Shown here piece by piece: positions 7,137-15,441 of a stretch of 64,000 nt of DNA. Source of the stretch: Holophagaceae bacterium (GTDB lineage: Bacteria > Acidobacteriota > Holophagae > Holophagales > Holophagaceae). Numbering within the stretch: the first letter of the stretch is position 1; each line of letters opens with the position of its first letter. The notes under the pieces are model-generated. The model saw only the letters and a program-made list of their open reading frames with translations, had not been told where the DNA came from and did not search any database. The stretch lies in the NCBI GenBank assembly GCA_016710635.1, contig JADJVL010000018.1:1-64000 (forward strand), written 5' to 3'. Made by a program: the position numbers and the translations under genes.

Positions 7137-8777
7137 ATGCGCCCTGCCCTGCCCGCGGCCCTCCTGGCCGCACCGCTGCTCCTGGCCGGGCCCGCCACAT
7201 CTGCCGCCAGGCCTCCGCGGCCGGGGCTCCTGCTGGTGATCTCCGTGGACCAGCTCAGCGCGGACCTGCTGGAACGCTACGGCAAGCATCTGCCCGGCGG
7301 CCTGGGGCTGCTGCAGCGGGAAGGCGTCCACTTCACCGCCGCCTACCACGACCACGCCTACACGGAGACGGGCCCGGGCCACAGCGTGCTGCTCTCCGGA
7401 CGCCATCCCAGCCACACGGGCATCCCCGAGAACAACTGGAAGGATCCCGCCACCGGCCGGAAGCTCAACTGCGTGGAGGACGCGAAATCGCCGATCTTCG
7501 GCAAGTCCGCCGCCACCAGGGGCGCGAGCCAGGCCCTCTTCCGCGGCACCACCCTGGGCGACTGGCTGCAGGCGGCGGTGAAGGGCTCGCGGGTCTTCAC
7601 CGTCAGCGGCAAGGACCGCGCCTCCATTCTCATGGGAGGGTCGCGCCCCACCGCCGCCTACTGGTTCGAATCCGGCGTGGGGTACACCACCAGCGCCGCC
7701 TATGGGACGAAGCTGCCGGACTGGCTGGCGGCCCACAACGCCGCCCTGATGAAACGCCTCCGGAACGACACCTTCTGGTGGACGCCCATGGCCTCCAGCA
7801 TCGGGGTCGCCCGGAACGGAACCTACACCACCAACCTCGGGACCTTCCGGTCGGGCCTCCCGCGGCAGGTCAATCCCGGCGGGATGCCCCTGGACGAAGC
7901 CTTCTACAACCGCTTCAAGGGCTCGCCCTTCTTCGATGAGGCCACCGCCGAGGCCGCCCAGAAGCTGCTGGACGCGGAAAAGGTCGGCCAGGGGGACGCC
8001 ATGGACCTCCTCGCGGTGGGCTTCTCCGCCACGGACTACGTCGGCCACTTCTACGGCACCGCCGGCGACGAGATGGTGGACCAGATCCGGCGTCTCGACG
8101 CCCTCCTCGATCGCTTCCTCGCCTACGTGCGGGCCCGGGTGCCCTCGATGGCGGTGGTGCTCACCGCAGACCACGGCAGCGCGGACCTCATGGAGCGCCT
8201 CGCGGAGCAGGGCTTCGCCGCCCGGCGCCTGGACTCGAAGGCCTGGCTGGAGCAGCTCAACGCGGCCCTCAGGAAGAAGCTCCCCATCCAGGCGGACGCG
8301 GTCAGCTACACCTCGCTGCCCAAGAACCTCTACGTCAAGGAGGTCCCCGGGGCCACGAAGGAGGAGCTGGTCCGGGAGGCCCTCGCCCTGATCCGCAAGA
8401 TGCCGGAGATCGCCCTGGCCCTCACCCCCGCGGAGCTGGAGGCAGTGGAGGAGGACCCGGAGCCCAACCCCGAAGGGCGGAGCCTGAGGGTCCTGCTCAA
8501 GCACTCCTACGTGCCCGGCCGCTCCGGGGACATCCTGGTGGTGCCGAAGCCCTTCACGATCTTCTCCGATGATCCGCCCTGGATCGTCGGGCATGGGTAC
8601 CCCTACGACAGCGACCGCCGCGTCCCCCTGATCTTCTGGGGACCCTGGGAAGCCGGCGTGCGCCGCGAGCCGGTCCGCACCGTGGACCTGGCGCCGACCC
8701 TTGCGCTGGAACTCGACCTCGCGCCGCTGGAGCCCTTGGATGGCCGGCCCCTGGACCTGCCCCGGAAGGCGAAGTAG
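7137..8777 (+). CDS. alkaline phosphatase/phosphodiesterase, PafA-like
   Basis: A member of the alkaline phosphatase superfamily (nucleotide pyrophosphatase/PafA branch), 546 residues from the chosen ATG. A signal peptide (residues 1-23, ending ATSA) directs it to the periplasm. Metal ligand Asp38 is in VISVDQL, and the nucleophile is Thr78 in YTETGPGHSVLLSGRHPSHTG with the following GIPENNW, characteristic of PafA-type enzymes. DHGSADL and a late GHGYPYDSDRRVPLIFWGP supply further metal ligands. The expected reaction is hydrolysis of phosphate monoesters, supplying phosphate. A GTG at 7131 is an alternative start two codons upstream. The next gene follows after 3 bases. No Pho box was identified. 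Confidence 0.88.
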   Translation: MRPALPAALLAAPLLLAGPATSAARPPRPGLLLVISVDQLSADLLERYGKHLPGGLGLLQREGVHFTAAYHDHAYTETGPGHSVLLSGRHPSHTGIPENNWKDPATGRKLNCVEDAKSPIFGKSAATRGASQALFRGTTLGDWLQAAVKGSRVFTVSGKDRASILMGGSRPTAAYWFESGVGYTTSAAYGTKLPDWLAAHNAALMKRLRNDTFWWTPMASSIGVARNGTYTTNLGTFRSGLPRQVNPGGMPLDEAFYNRFKGSPFFDEATAEAAQKLLDAEKVGQGDAMDLLAVGFSATDYVGHFYGTAGDEMVDQIRRLDALLDRFLAYVRARVPSMAVVLTADHGSADLMERLAEQGFAARRLDSKAWLEQLNAALRKKLPIQADAVSYTSLPKNLYVKEVPGATKEELVREALALIRKMPEIALALTPAELEAVEEDPEPNPEGRSLRVLLKHSYVPGRSGDILVVPKPFTIFSDDPPWIVGHGYPYDSDRRVPLIFWGPWEAGVRREPVRTVDLAPTLALELDLAPLEPLDGRPLDLPRKAK

Positions 8778-8780
8778 TCC

Positions 8781-9725
8781 GTGGCCCGCCTCCTGCTGCC
8801 CGCCCTCGCCCTGCTCTGCCTGCTGCCGGTGGTACCGTCCTGGGGTGCGCTGGCCGTCGGCCTCCTGCTGGCTCTCGTCCTTGGCAACCCCTACGCCGCC
8901 CGGACCAAGGCCCTCACGCCGAAGCTGTTGAGCCTTTCCGTGATGGGCCTCGGCGCGGGCATGAACCTCGTCCAGGTGGCGAAGGCCGGGCTCGCGGGGT
9001 TCGCCTACACCGCCGCCGGGCTTGGGCTGGCCCTCGGCCTGGGCTGGATCCTGGGCCGGCTGATGAAGGTTCAGCGCGACACCTCCGTGCTCCTCAGCGT
9101 GGGCACCGCCATCTGCGGCGGTAGCGCCATCGCCGCCGTGGCGCCGGTGATCCGCGCCAGCGACGAGGAAGTGTCCATGGCCCTCGTGACGGTGTTCCTG
9201 CTGAATGCCGCGGCACTGGTGCTCTTTCCCCTGATCGGACACGCCCTCCACATGGGCGAGCGGCCTTTCGGCCTGTGGGCCGCGCTGGCCATCCACGACA
9301 CCAGCTCCGTGGTGGGCGCCGCCAGCGGTTACGGCCCCGAAGCCCTGCTCGTGGCCACGACCACCAAGCTCGCGCGGGCGCTCTGGATCGTGCCTGTGGC
9401 CTACGGCATCGGCCTGCTCTACACGCGGCTCCAATACTTCAGCGGAGAAGCGGGCGATGCCAAGGCCAAGCGGCCCTGGTTCATCCTGGGCTTTCTCGCC
9501 ATGGCGGCCCTGGTCACCTTCGTGCCTGCCCTGCAGCCTGCGGGTGCCTGGGTGAACGCCGCAGCCAAGCGCCTTCTGGTGCTCACCCTGTTTCTGCTGG
9601 GCTGTGGCCTCAGCCGGGAGGCCTTGAAGCGCGTCGGGCCCCGGCCCTTGTTCCAGGGGATGCTGCTGTGGCTCTGCGTGGGGGCAGGCAGCCTGGGCGC
9701 CATCCGGCTCGGGTGGATCCGTTAG
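8781..9725 (+). CDS. YeiH-family putative sulfate exporter/transporter (UPF0324)
   Basis: A 314-residue polytopic membrane protein, about ten hydrophobic segments, starting at GTG 8781 three bases after the phosphatase stop. UPF0324/YeiH signatures are clear: GALAVGLLLALVLGNPY, LLSLSVMGLGAGMNLVQV, the conserved SVGTAICGGSAIAAVAPVI motif, and LWAALAIHDTSSVVGAASGYGP. The family (Pfam Cons_hypoth698) is annotated as putative sulfate exporters, but direct biochemical evidence is thin and the substrate should be treated as unknown. Its stop codon overlaps the stop of the convergent cysteine-dioxygenase-like gene. That neighbour's product would generate oxidised sulfur, which is consistent with sulfur-anion export, but this is inference. 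Confidence 0.87.
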   Translation: MARLLLPALALLCLLPVVPSWGALAVGLLLALVLGNPYAARTKALTPKLLSLSVMGLGAGMNLVQVAKAGLAGFAYTAAGLGLALGLGWILGRLMKVQRDTSVLLSVGTAICGGSAIAAVAPVIRASDEEVSMALVTVFLLNAAALVLFPLIGHALHMGERPFGLWAALAIHDTSSVVGAASGYGPEALLVATTTKLARALWIVPVAYGIGLLYTRLQYFSGEAGDAKAKRPWFILGFLAMAALVTFVPALQPAGAWVNAAAKRLLVLTLFLLGCGLSREALKRVGPRPLFQGMLLWLCVGAGSLGAIRLGWIR

Positions 9726-10273
9726 CGGGTGTAGAAGCGGCTCTCGGCAGGCTCGACGTAGTTCTGGTCGCCGCTCAGGCCGTCATAGGCGTGCAGGAAG
9801 CGCAGGGGCGGCGAGTAGAGGTGCAGGCTGACCGCGGGAGCCGCGCTGCGGTTGCTCACCACATGGACGGTGCTCTGGGTTTCCACGGTGATCTGGCGTT
9901 CGCCCAGGGGGCAATCCCCCTTCATATCCATGGGAATGCCCCGACCGTGCCACTTGTACTGGCTTTCCACCAGATCCCCCATGAGAACCAGGGTGGAGCC
10001 CCAGGATTCGCCGTGGTCATGGATGGCGGTGTGCTGCCCCGGCAGCCAGCAGAGCAGCAGGATCTCCCAACTGGTGTTGAGGTACAGCCGGCGCCGGACA
10101 TAGACCTCCGTGTCGAAGGCCAGGTGCGGTCCGAAAACCGACCAGTCGATCTTTGCCGTGCCCAGGGAAGCCAGCACCGCCTGCTGCTCCTGGGGCGAGG
10201 GGCCGCCGTCGCCGCACTCCGGCAGGGTCAAGCCCAGGGTGGCGGGACAAAAGATCGGTGAGGTGCTGGTCAT
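9722..10273 (-). CDS. cysteine dioxygenase-like cupin protein
   Basis: A 183-residue cupin of the type I cysteine dioxygenase family, which oxidises L-cysteine to cysteine sulfinate with Fe(II) and O2. The HxH metal pair is at His85/His87 in LPGQHTAIHDHGESWGSTLVL and the third ligand is probably His137 in TVHVVSN. The stretch PAVSLHLYSPPL matches the family's C-terminal strand with the tyrosine near the active site. ATG at 10273 is chosen; the frame is open further upstream but lacks a plausible start context. A related thiol dioxygenase substrate (for example 3-mercaptopropionate) cannot be excluded. It converges on the YeiH-like transporter with stop codons overlapping by 4 bases. Confidence 0.82.
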   Translation of the reverse strand: MTSTSPIFCPATLGLTLPECGDGGPSPQEQQAVLASLGTAKIDWSVFGPHLAFDTEVYVRRRLYLNTSWEILLLCWLPGQHTAIHDHGESWGSTLVLMGDLVESQYKWHGRGIPMDMKGDCPLGERQITVETQSTVHVVSNRSAAPAVSLHLYSPPLRFLHAYDGLSGDQNYVEPAESRFYTR

Positions 10274-10358
10274 TCCTGGGCCCCGGAGTGTCTGGCGGTT
10301 CCTGCAAGCATAAGGCCTCGGCGGGTACCGAGACACCCCGGGGAAGGACCGGGGCCGT

Positions 10359-10565
10359 TCAGCGCAGGACGATCAACGGCCGGTGGTGACGGCGGTGTCC
10401 CCGATGCCGGTGACCGAGCACGATCACTGGGGCGGGCGCGCAGACCGGGCGGGCGGGACGAACGACCACGATCGGCCGGGGCCGGCGGTGTCCCCAGGGT
10501 CTGTGGACGCGTTGGGACGCTGAAAGCGGGAGGGCCGCAAGGATGAGGAGGAGGAGATGGCGCAT
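10359..10565 (-). CDS. small secreted His/Arg-rich protein, unknown function
   Basis: A 68-residue product starting at ATG 10565 with a GGAG ribosome binding site 5-6 bases upstream. Residues 1-18 form a signal peptide (MRHLLLLILAALPLSAS). The mature part is strongly basic and rich in His, Arg and Pro, with RVHRPWGHRRPRPIVVVRP and HRHRGHRRHHRPLIVL, suggesting metal, nucleic acid or anionic-polymer binding outside the membrane. No homologous family is recognised. Codon third positions are GC-rich as in the neighbours, supporting expression, but the short length and repetitive composition leave doubt. Confidence 0.55.
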   Translation of the reverse strand: MRHLLLLILAALPLSASQRVHRPWGHRRPRPIVVVRPARPVCAPAPVIVLGHRHRGHRRHHRPLIVLR

Positions 10566-10688
10566 GGCGACTCCAGGGCCGCGCAAGCGCGGTCGATCGG
10601 AACGGGTTGGGGACCCGGGGAGGCGGCTGCGGCCGCGCTCCCCGTGATCCGGTTCAGCCCCCAGAAAGGCATCTGGGGGAGGGGAATC

Positions 10689-11009
10689 CTAGTTGTGCTG
10701 CTTGTCGTGCTTCTGCTTGTGGATGCGCTTGGACTGCTTGTCCTGCATGTGCTCGATCTTCGCGTGCTCCTTGGCGGTCACCTTGCCGTCCGCACGGGCG
10801 GCGGTCTCGGCGGCCTGGACCTTGGCCTGCCCGGCCTCGAGCTTCGCGGTCTCCTTGGGGGTGAGCTTGCCGGTGGCGGCGCCCGCGGCGATGCGCTCCT
10901 GCTGCTTGGCCTGCCGCTTGTTGATGCGCCCCTGCTGGGCCATCAGGCCGGTGCCGGTGAGCAGGGTGCCCGCGATGAGCAGGGCGATGCGCTTGGTGAG
11001 GGTGTTCAT
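10689..11009 (-). CDS. small exported charged helical protein, unknown function
   Basis: A 106-residue product chosen to start at ATG 11009, preceded by AGGAGTCCTC as ribosome binding site. A signal peptide (MNTLTKRIALLIAGTLLTGTGLMAQ) is followed by an almost purely alpha-helical, Lys/Glu/Gln/Ala-rich chain: RINKRQAKQQERIAAG, TGKLTPKETAKLEAGQAKV, ADGKVTAKEHAKIEHMQ, ending in a His/Lys tail. Two units of the form GKLTPKE(T)AKLE / GKVTAKEHAKIE suggest an internal repeat of about 30 residues. Similar small periplasmic proteins occur in Acidobacteria and Proteobacteria without known function. The 197 bases upstream hold a comparatively AT-rich stretch (11090-11150) that could contain its promoter. 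Confidence 0.65.
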   Translation of the reverse strand: MNTLTKRIALLIAGTLLTGTGLMAQQGRINKRQAKQQERIAAGAATGKLTPKETAKLEAGQAKVQAAETAARADGKVTAKEHAKIEHMQDKQSKRIHKQKHDKQHN

Positions 11010-11206
11010 GAGGACTCCTGTGCCGCGGGGCGGCGTGATCGGGGGGGTTTTCCCGTGTGTGATGAAGATCATGGCCCGTGCCATGTTGCAAACGTATGGG
11101 GCTTGAAGGATTGGGGAAAGTTTAAGCGCGGGTTCCATGTATTTTGCAACTCCTGCGCCTGCAATGCGTGGCGATTCGCCCTCGCAGGCCCGCGGCTCCG
11201 CCCCCT

Positions 11207-11827
11207 TCAACCCCGCTTCAGTCGCCGGTCCCCAATCACTTCGGCGGGCACTCCGGCGACGATCATCCAGGGCGACACCTCGCGGGTCACCACGGCCCCC
11301 ATGGCCACCACGGCGTGGTCACCGACTTCGACGCCGTCGGTGATGCCCGCGTTGGCGCCGACCCAGACATCCGCGCCGATGCGGATCCCCTTTGACGCAA
11401 CGGGCTGCTCCCGGATCTCCCGTTCCGGGTCCAGCCCGTGGTCGAAGGCGTAGATGACGACGCCCGTGGCGATGCGGCTGCCCTCGCCTATGGTGATGCC
11501 CCTGGCGCCGCCGTCCAGGCTGGCCCGTGCGTTGACGCTGACGCCAGCGCCCAAGGTGATGGGGCCATGCAGGAAGGCTTCGGCAGCGATGCTGCAACCG
11601 TCGCCGATACGCACCGGCCGCCCCGGTTCACCGAAGATCCGCGCCGTGGGGGCGATGAAGCAACCCGCGCCGATCTCCACGGTCTCCACGGCCATCAGAT
11701 GCTGCTGGACTTCCCGCTGCCAAGGCTCCGCCCAGGCAAGATGTTTCTCCTTCAGCGCGAAGTAGAGCCAGGGCATCCAGGCGAGGCGCTGCTTGTGCTG
11801 GTCGCGAAAGGGGAGATGGCCATCCAT
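11207..11827 (-). CDS. left-handed beta-helix (hexapeptide repeat) acyltransferase
   Basis: A 206-residue protein. After a helical N-terminus (residues 1-45) come hexapeptide repeats forming a left-handed beta helix: VEIGAGCFIAPTARIFGE, VRIGDGCSIAAEAFLHGPITLGAGVSVNARASL, ITIGEGSRIATGVVIYAFDHGLD, then IRIGADVWVGANAGITDGVEVGDHAVVAMGAVVTREVSPWMIVAGVPAEVIG. The closing block is typical of the maltose/galactoside O-acetyltransferase and CatB group, with the likely catalytic His in YAFDHG. The acceptor is probably a sugar or sugar-derived group, but it cannot be determined. It stands 51 bases from the barrel-protein gene on the same strand. Confidence 0.85.
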   Translation of the reverse strand: MDGHLPFRDQHKQRLAWMPWLYFALKEKHLAWAEPWQREVQQHLMAVETVEIGAGCFIAPTARIFGEPGRPVRIGDGCSIAAEAFLHGPITLGAGVSVNARASLDGGARGITIGEGSRIATGVVIYAFDHGLDPEREIREQPVASKGIRIGADVWVGANAGITDGVEVGDHAVVAMGAVVTREVSPWMIVAGVPAEVIGDRRLKRG

Positions 11828-11878
11828 GGGCCGATTGTGCCCGGAAGCGCGGGCCTTGCGGCTCCGGGGAAAGCGGAC

Positions 11879-12517
11879 TTACCAGGCGAAGGCCGCCACG
11901 AGCTGCACGGCGCTGCCCTTGCGGTCCACTTCCTTCACAGACACTCCCAGCGTGCTGCCCAGGGGCACGCCCTCCTGTCCCTTGTAGTTGGCGCCCACGG
12001 CGCGGAGTTCCATGCCGAACCAGCGGTTGAACTGGTAGCCGACCCCCAGGGCGCCCCCCAGGTTCGTGCTGTTCCGGTCGTAGTCGCTGGTGGAGCTGTA
12101 CCCGCTTCCGTGGCGGTCGCGGGTGGTGTACTGGAGGCCCCACCGGGTGACATTGAGTCCGGCACTGACGTAGAACCCGTGGTTGCGCCCTTCAACGTAG
12201 TAGAGGTAGTCCATGCCGATGCTGGCGGCAGTGAAGTTCACCTCCTCCCGGTAGTCGTCGGAGTAGCGGCCGTATTCGGCGATGCGAAACACGTTCACGT
12301 CGAGCCGCGGCCGCAGCACGTGGCCGTTCCCCAGTTGGACCGGCAGGATGAAGCCCAGCCCGGCCCCGGTCTTGTCATGGGTGTCCGCCTTCAGGTCGCC
12401 GGTGGGCTGGTTGAACTGGAAGGTGAAGCCGGCCTTGACCTTATCGCCGGCGTGGGCGGTGGAGACGAGGAACGCCGGAAGGGCCAGCGCCGCGAAGAAT
12501 TTCCGTGTCTGCATCAT
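11879..12517 (-). CDS. outer membrane beta-barrel protein
   Basis: A 212-residue exported protein starting at the first of two adjacent ATGs (12517), with an AGGAGTCCTC-type ribosome binding site. Signal peptide MMQTRKFFAALALPAFLVSTAHAG is followed by alternating amphipathic strands with aromatic girdles: KAGFTFQFNQPTGDL, GAGLGFILPVQLGNGHVLRPRLDVNVF, ASIGMDYLYYVEGRNHGFYVSAGLNVTRWGLQY, LGGALGVGYQFNRWFGMELRA, ending VQLVAAFAW with a terminal aromatic residue as needed for barrel assembly. It is OmpW/OprF-N-like in size (eight strands). It shares layout and motifs with the next gene upstream (12632-13261), so the pair are probably paralogues. The function is unknown. Confidence 0.75.
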   Translation of the reverse strand: MMQTRKFFAALALPAFLVSTAHAGDKVKAGFTFQFNQPTGDLKADTHDKTGAGLGFILPVQLGNGHVLRPRLDVNVFRIAEYGRYSDDYREEVNFTAASIGMDYLYYVEGRNHGFYVSAGLNVTRWGLQYTTRDRHGSGYSSTSDYDRNSTNLGGALGVGYQFNRWFGMELRAVGANYKGQEGVPLGSTLGVSVKEVDRKGSAVQLVAAFAW

Positions 12518-12631
12518 GAGGACTCCTTGTGCTAGAAAGCCGTGGATTCCAGCTTGGGCGTCCTCTGGCGGCGGGCCAAGCATCAGGATCCAGCCTTGTG
12601 ACGGCGATTACCCGATGGATTCCTGTGTCCT

Positions 12632-13261
12632 TCAAAAGCGGACCACGAGCCCCGCCAGAAGGCTTGCCCCGGGCCGCCGGGTCGCTTCGGCGGCAGCCAG
12701 GGCCGCCGGATCCTGGTAGTCGAAGCGGTAGTACCGCAGCTCCGCGCCAACGTGGGCATTGAACTGCAGTCCCGCGCCAAGCGTCCAGGCCGGACCCCAC
12801 TGGGACAGCCGCGTATCGGTGGTGTGGCTGTCGCCGTTGGCGTCCTGGGCGAGATGGTCGAAGGAGGCGTTCTGCAAGGCGACCCCGGCGATGAGGTAGG
12901 GGCCCGGCTCCCGGGGGTCGCCGGTGAAGTGGATGAGAAGATCCACGCCGGCCCGGTAGGTCCTCAGCACCTCGCGGGTATCCGAGTTGTAGAGCCAGGC
13001 GAGGGCATCGTAGCGGGTGACCCGGAAGCCCGTCCCTTCCAGTTGGGGCCGCAGCATCAGGCCACCGCCGAGGCGCATGGGAAACTGCACCGCGAAGCCG
13101 TAGCCCGTGTGGTTGTTTACAGCCTTGGAGAGTTCCCCGGAGGCGAAGGCCGCGTGGAGACCGAGGCCCACGGTCCAGCTGGGCGCGTCCTTCAGGCCGG
13201 GTTCCGGGGCTTGGGCGAGCAGAGGGGCGGCAAGGCCCAGGGCGATCCAGCGGAGCTTCAT
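12632..13261 (-). CDS. outer membrane beta-barrel protein, paralogue of neighbour
   Basis: A 209-residue protein with signal peptide MKLRWIALGLAAPLLAQAPE, then beta strands with the same order as the 11879-12517 product: TVGLGLHAAFASGELSKAV, GYGFAVQFPMRLGGGLMLRPQLEGTGFRVTRYD, AGVDLLIHFTGDPREPGPYLIAGVALQNASFDH, AWTLGAGLQFNAHVGAELRYYRFDY, ending SLLAGLVVRF with terminal Phe. The shared LRPxL...FR-x-YD/Y-x-YxxDxREE pattern supports tandem duplication. It would sit in the outer membrane as an eight-stranded barrel. The start ATG at 13261 is the first in frame with a good signal peptide. Confidence 0.75.
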   Translation of the reverse strand: MKLRWIALGLAAPLLAQAPEPGLKDAPSWTVGLGLHAAFASGELSKAVNNHTGYGFAVQFPMRLGGGLMLRPQLEGTGFRVTRYDALAWLYNSDTREVLRTYRAGVDLLIHFTGDPREPGPYLIAGVALQNASFDHLAQDANGDSHTTDTRLSQWGPAWTLGAGLQFNAHVGAELRYYRFDYQDPAALAAAEATRRPGASLLAGLVVRF

Positions 13262-13306
13262 GGGTGTCCTCGGAAAGGGTCGACGGATCGAGAGCAGGAT
13301 TCAGGC

Positions 13307-13846
<540 letters not shown>

Positions 13847-13859
13847 GGGCGCTCCGGGA

Positions 13860-14222
13860 TCAATGCCAGTGGACTTCGTAGACCATGCGGCACGGGTGGG
13901 CCTTGCCCTCCAGCATGGCGGGCCGGAAGGACCAGCTCCGCGCCCAGGCCTCGAGTTCCGTGACCCGGTCGTAGGGCGCATGGTCCATGGCCACCGCCGC
14001 CACCCGTCCCGTATCGTCCAGGGTGAGCTCGAAGCGCACCATGCCCTGGAACCCCGTCAGCGTGGGCTTCACGGGGATCTCCATGGGTTCGGCGGGCTGG
14101 GCCTGGACCTGGTCCGGCACCTTGCCCGCGGCTTCCAGGCGGCGGGCCACGGCCTCGTCGAACTGGGGCGCCACGGACGCTCCAGGACCGGAGCCGAGGA
14201 GTCGGGACAACAGCTTCTTCAT
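13860..14222 (-). CDS. TonB C-terminal-like domain protein without visible membrane anchor
   Basis: A 120-residue protein starting at ATG 14222. Residues 57-118 (TGFQGMVRFELTLDDTGRVAAVAMDH, ELEAWARSWSFRPAMLEGK, CRMVYEVHW) resemble the TonB C-terminal fold, where a central 'W.F.PA...G' stretch precedes a last beta strand. The N-terminal 50 residues are Ala/Pro/Gln-rich and start MKKLLSRLLGSG, with no transmembrane helix or signal peptide long enough to be convincing. A classical energy transducer needs such an anchor, so this may be a degenerate or cytosolic relative. It could be a distant TonB partner for the receptors at 19-29 kb, but nothing shows that. Confidence 0.5.
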   Translation of the reverse strand: MKKLLSRLLGSGPGASVAPQFDEAVARRLEAAGKVPDQVQAQPAEPMEIPVKPTLTGFQGMVRFELTLDDTGRVAAVAMDHAPYDRVTELEAWARSWSFRPAMLEGKAHPCRMVYEVHWH

Positions 14223-14349
14223 GCTTCCAGGATGCCCACCGCTCGGCCCTCCGTCCATGCGGCTCGCCCCCTGGCCGCCGCCGGGCCAGCGCCCGCCGGC
14301 CGAGGCGACTCCGGCCGGGTAAGAATGGAACCATGCCCGGATTCCAGCC

Positions 14350-15441
14350 ATGAAGGCCGCCGCCATCGCCTCCCTCACCCGGCGGCAGCTCGAAAGCCCC
14401 ACGACCCGATGGATCCTGCTGGCCTTCGGCGGCGTCTTCACCATCATCAAGCTGGGCGGCTACGCCGTGCTGAAGTGGAACCATCCCGCGGCCTGGGCCA
14501 GCGGCATCCTCACCCCGTTCCTGATCGCCTTCAGCTACGGCATCGCCTCCCAGTGGCCCTGGTTCTGGACTGGCGACGACCGGCTCCGGGCGCCCTGGCT
14601 GCGCGGCATCCTCCAGGCCGTGCTGTTCACGACCTTCCTGATCCTGGTCCTGGTTTCCGTGGATTACGGGCTGCTGCGCCTGGCGGGCATACGGGAAGTG
14701 CCCATGGAGGGCTCCAACATCAATCTCAGCTTCGTGCGCGCCCTGAAGGTCAATCTCATCTTCGGCATGCCGATGATGACCATCGTCGGTGCCCTGGTGA
14801 TGCTTGGCCAGATCACCCGCATGGAGAAGGACGAGGCGGAAACCCGGGCCAAGGAAGCCCAGTGGGTGCTGCTGCGCGGACAGCTCTCGCCCCATGTCCT
14901 CTTCAATTCCCTGAACGGCCTCGCGGAGCTCGTGCGCCAGGATCCCATCGCCGCGGAGCAGGGCATTCTCGATCTTTCCGCCCTGTATCGCTCCCTGCTT
15001 GACCACGGCTCCCGGCCCCTGGCGCCCATGAAGGACGAGAAGGCTCTGGTGGAACGGTTCCTCGCCGTGGAGCAGATGCGCCTGGGGGACCGCCTGAAGG
15101 TCTCCTGGTCCTGGACCGACACCCTCGACAACCTGCAGGCGCCGCCCTTCATGCTCCAGCCCCTCGTGGAGAACGCCCTCAAGCACGGCATCGCGCCAAA
15201 CCCCGAGGGCGGCGAGATCCGCATCGAGCTGACGCCGGACCTCTACGGCTTCTCCCTCCGCGTTTCCAATACGGGCAAGCCCCTGCCCCTCGTTCCCGGC
15301 AATGGCATCGGCCTGCGGAACCTGGAGGCCCGACTGAAATTATCCTTCGGCGAGGAGGCGGCCTTCCGCCTCGCCTCCGAGGGTCCCTGGACGATGGCGG
15401 AGATCCGTCTGCGGATCGAAGGCACGGGAGGCCGGTCATGA
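14350..15441 (+). CDS. LytS/YehU-type sensor histidine kinase
   Basis: A 363-residue membrane kinase. Four hydrophobic segments occupy residues about 18-150 (ILLAFGGVFTIIKLGGYAVL, ILTPFLIAFSYGIASQW, ILQAVLFTTFLILVLVSV, VNLIFGMPMMTIVGALVML). The His_kinase domain follows: LRGQLSPHVLFNSLNGLAEL with phospho-acceptor His182, then LQPLVENALKHGIAPNPEGG (N box) and GNGIGLRNLEARL (G box). There is no separate extracellular sensor domain, so the signal is probably sensed within the membrane region. The stop overlaps the ATG of the LytTR response regulator by 4 bases, so the two are translated together. Confidence 0.93.
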   Translation: MKAAAIASLTRRQLESPTTRWILLAFGGVFTIIKLGGYAVLKWNHPAAWASGILTPFLIAFSYGIASQWPWFWTGDDRLRAPWLRGILQAVLFTTFLILVLVSVDYGLLRLAGIREVPMEGSNINLSFVRALKVNLIFGMPMMTIVGALVMLGQITRMEKDEAETRAKEAQWVLLRGQLSPHVLFNSLNGLAELVRQDPIAAEQGILDLSALYRSLLDHGSRPLAPMKDEKALVERFLAVEQMRLGDRLKVSWSWTDTLDNLQAPPFMLQPLVENALKHGIAPNPEGGEIRIELTPDLYGFSLRVSNTGKPLPLVPGNGIGLRNLEARLKLSFGEEAAFRLASEGPWTMAEIRLRIEGTGGRS

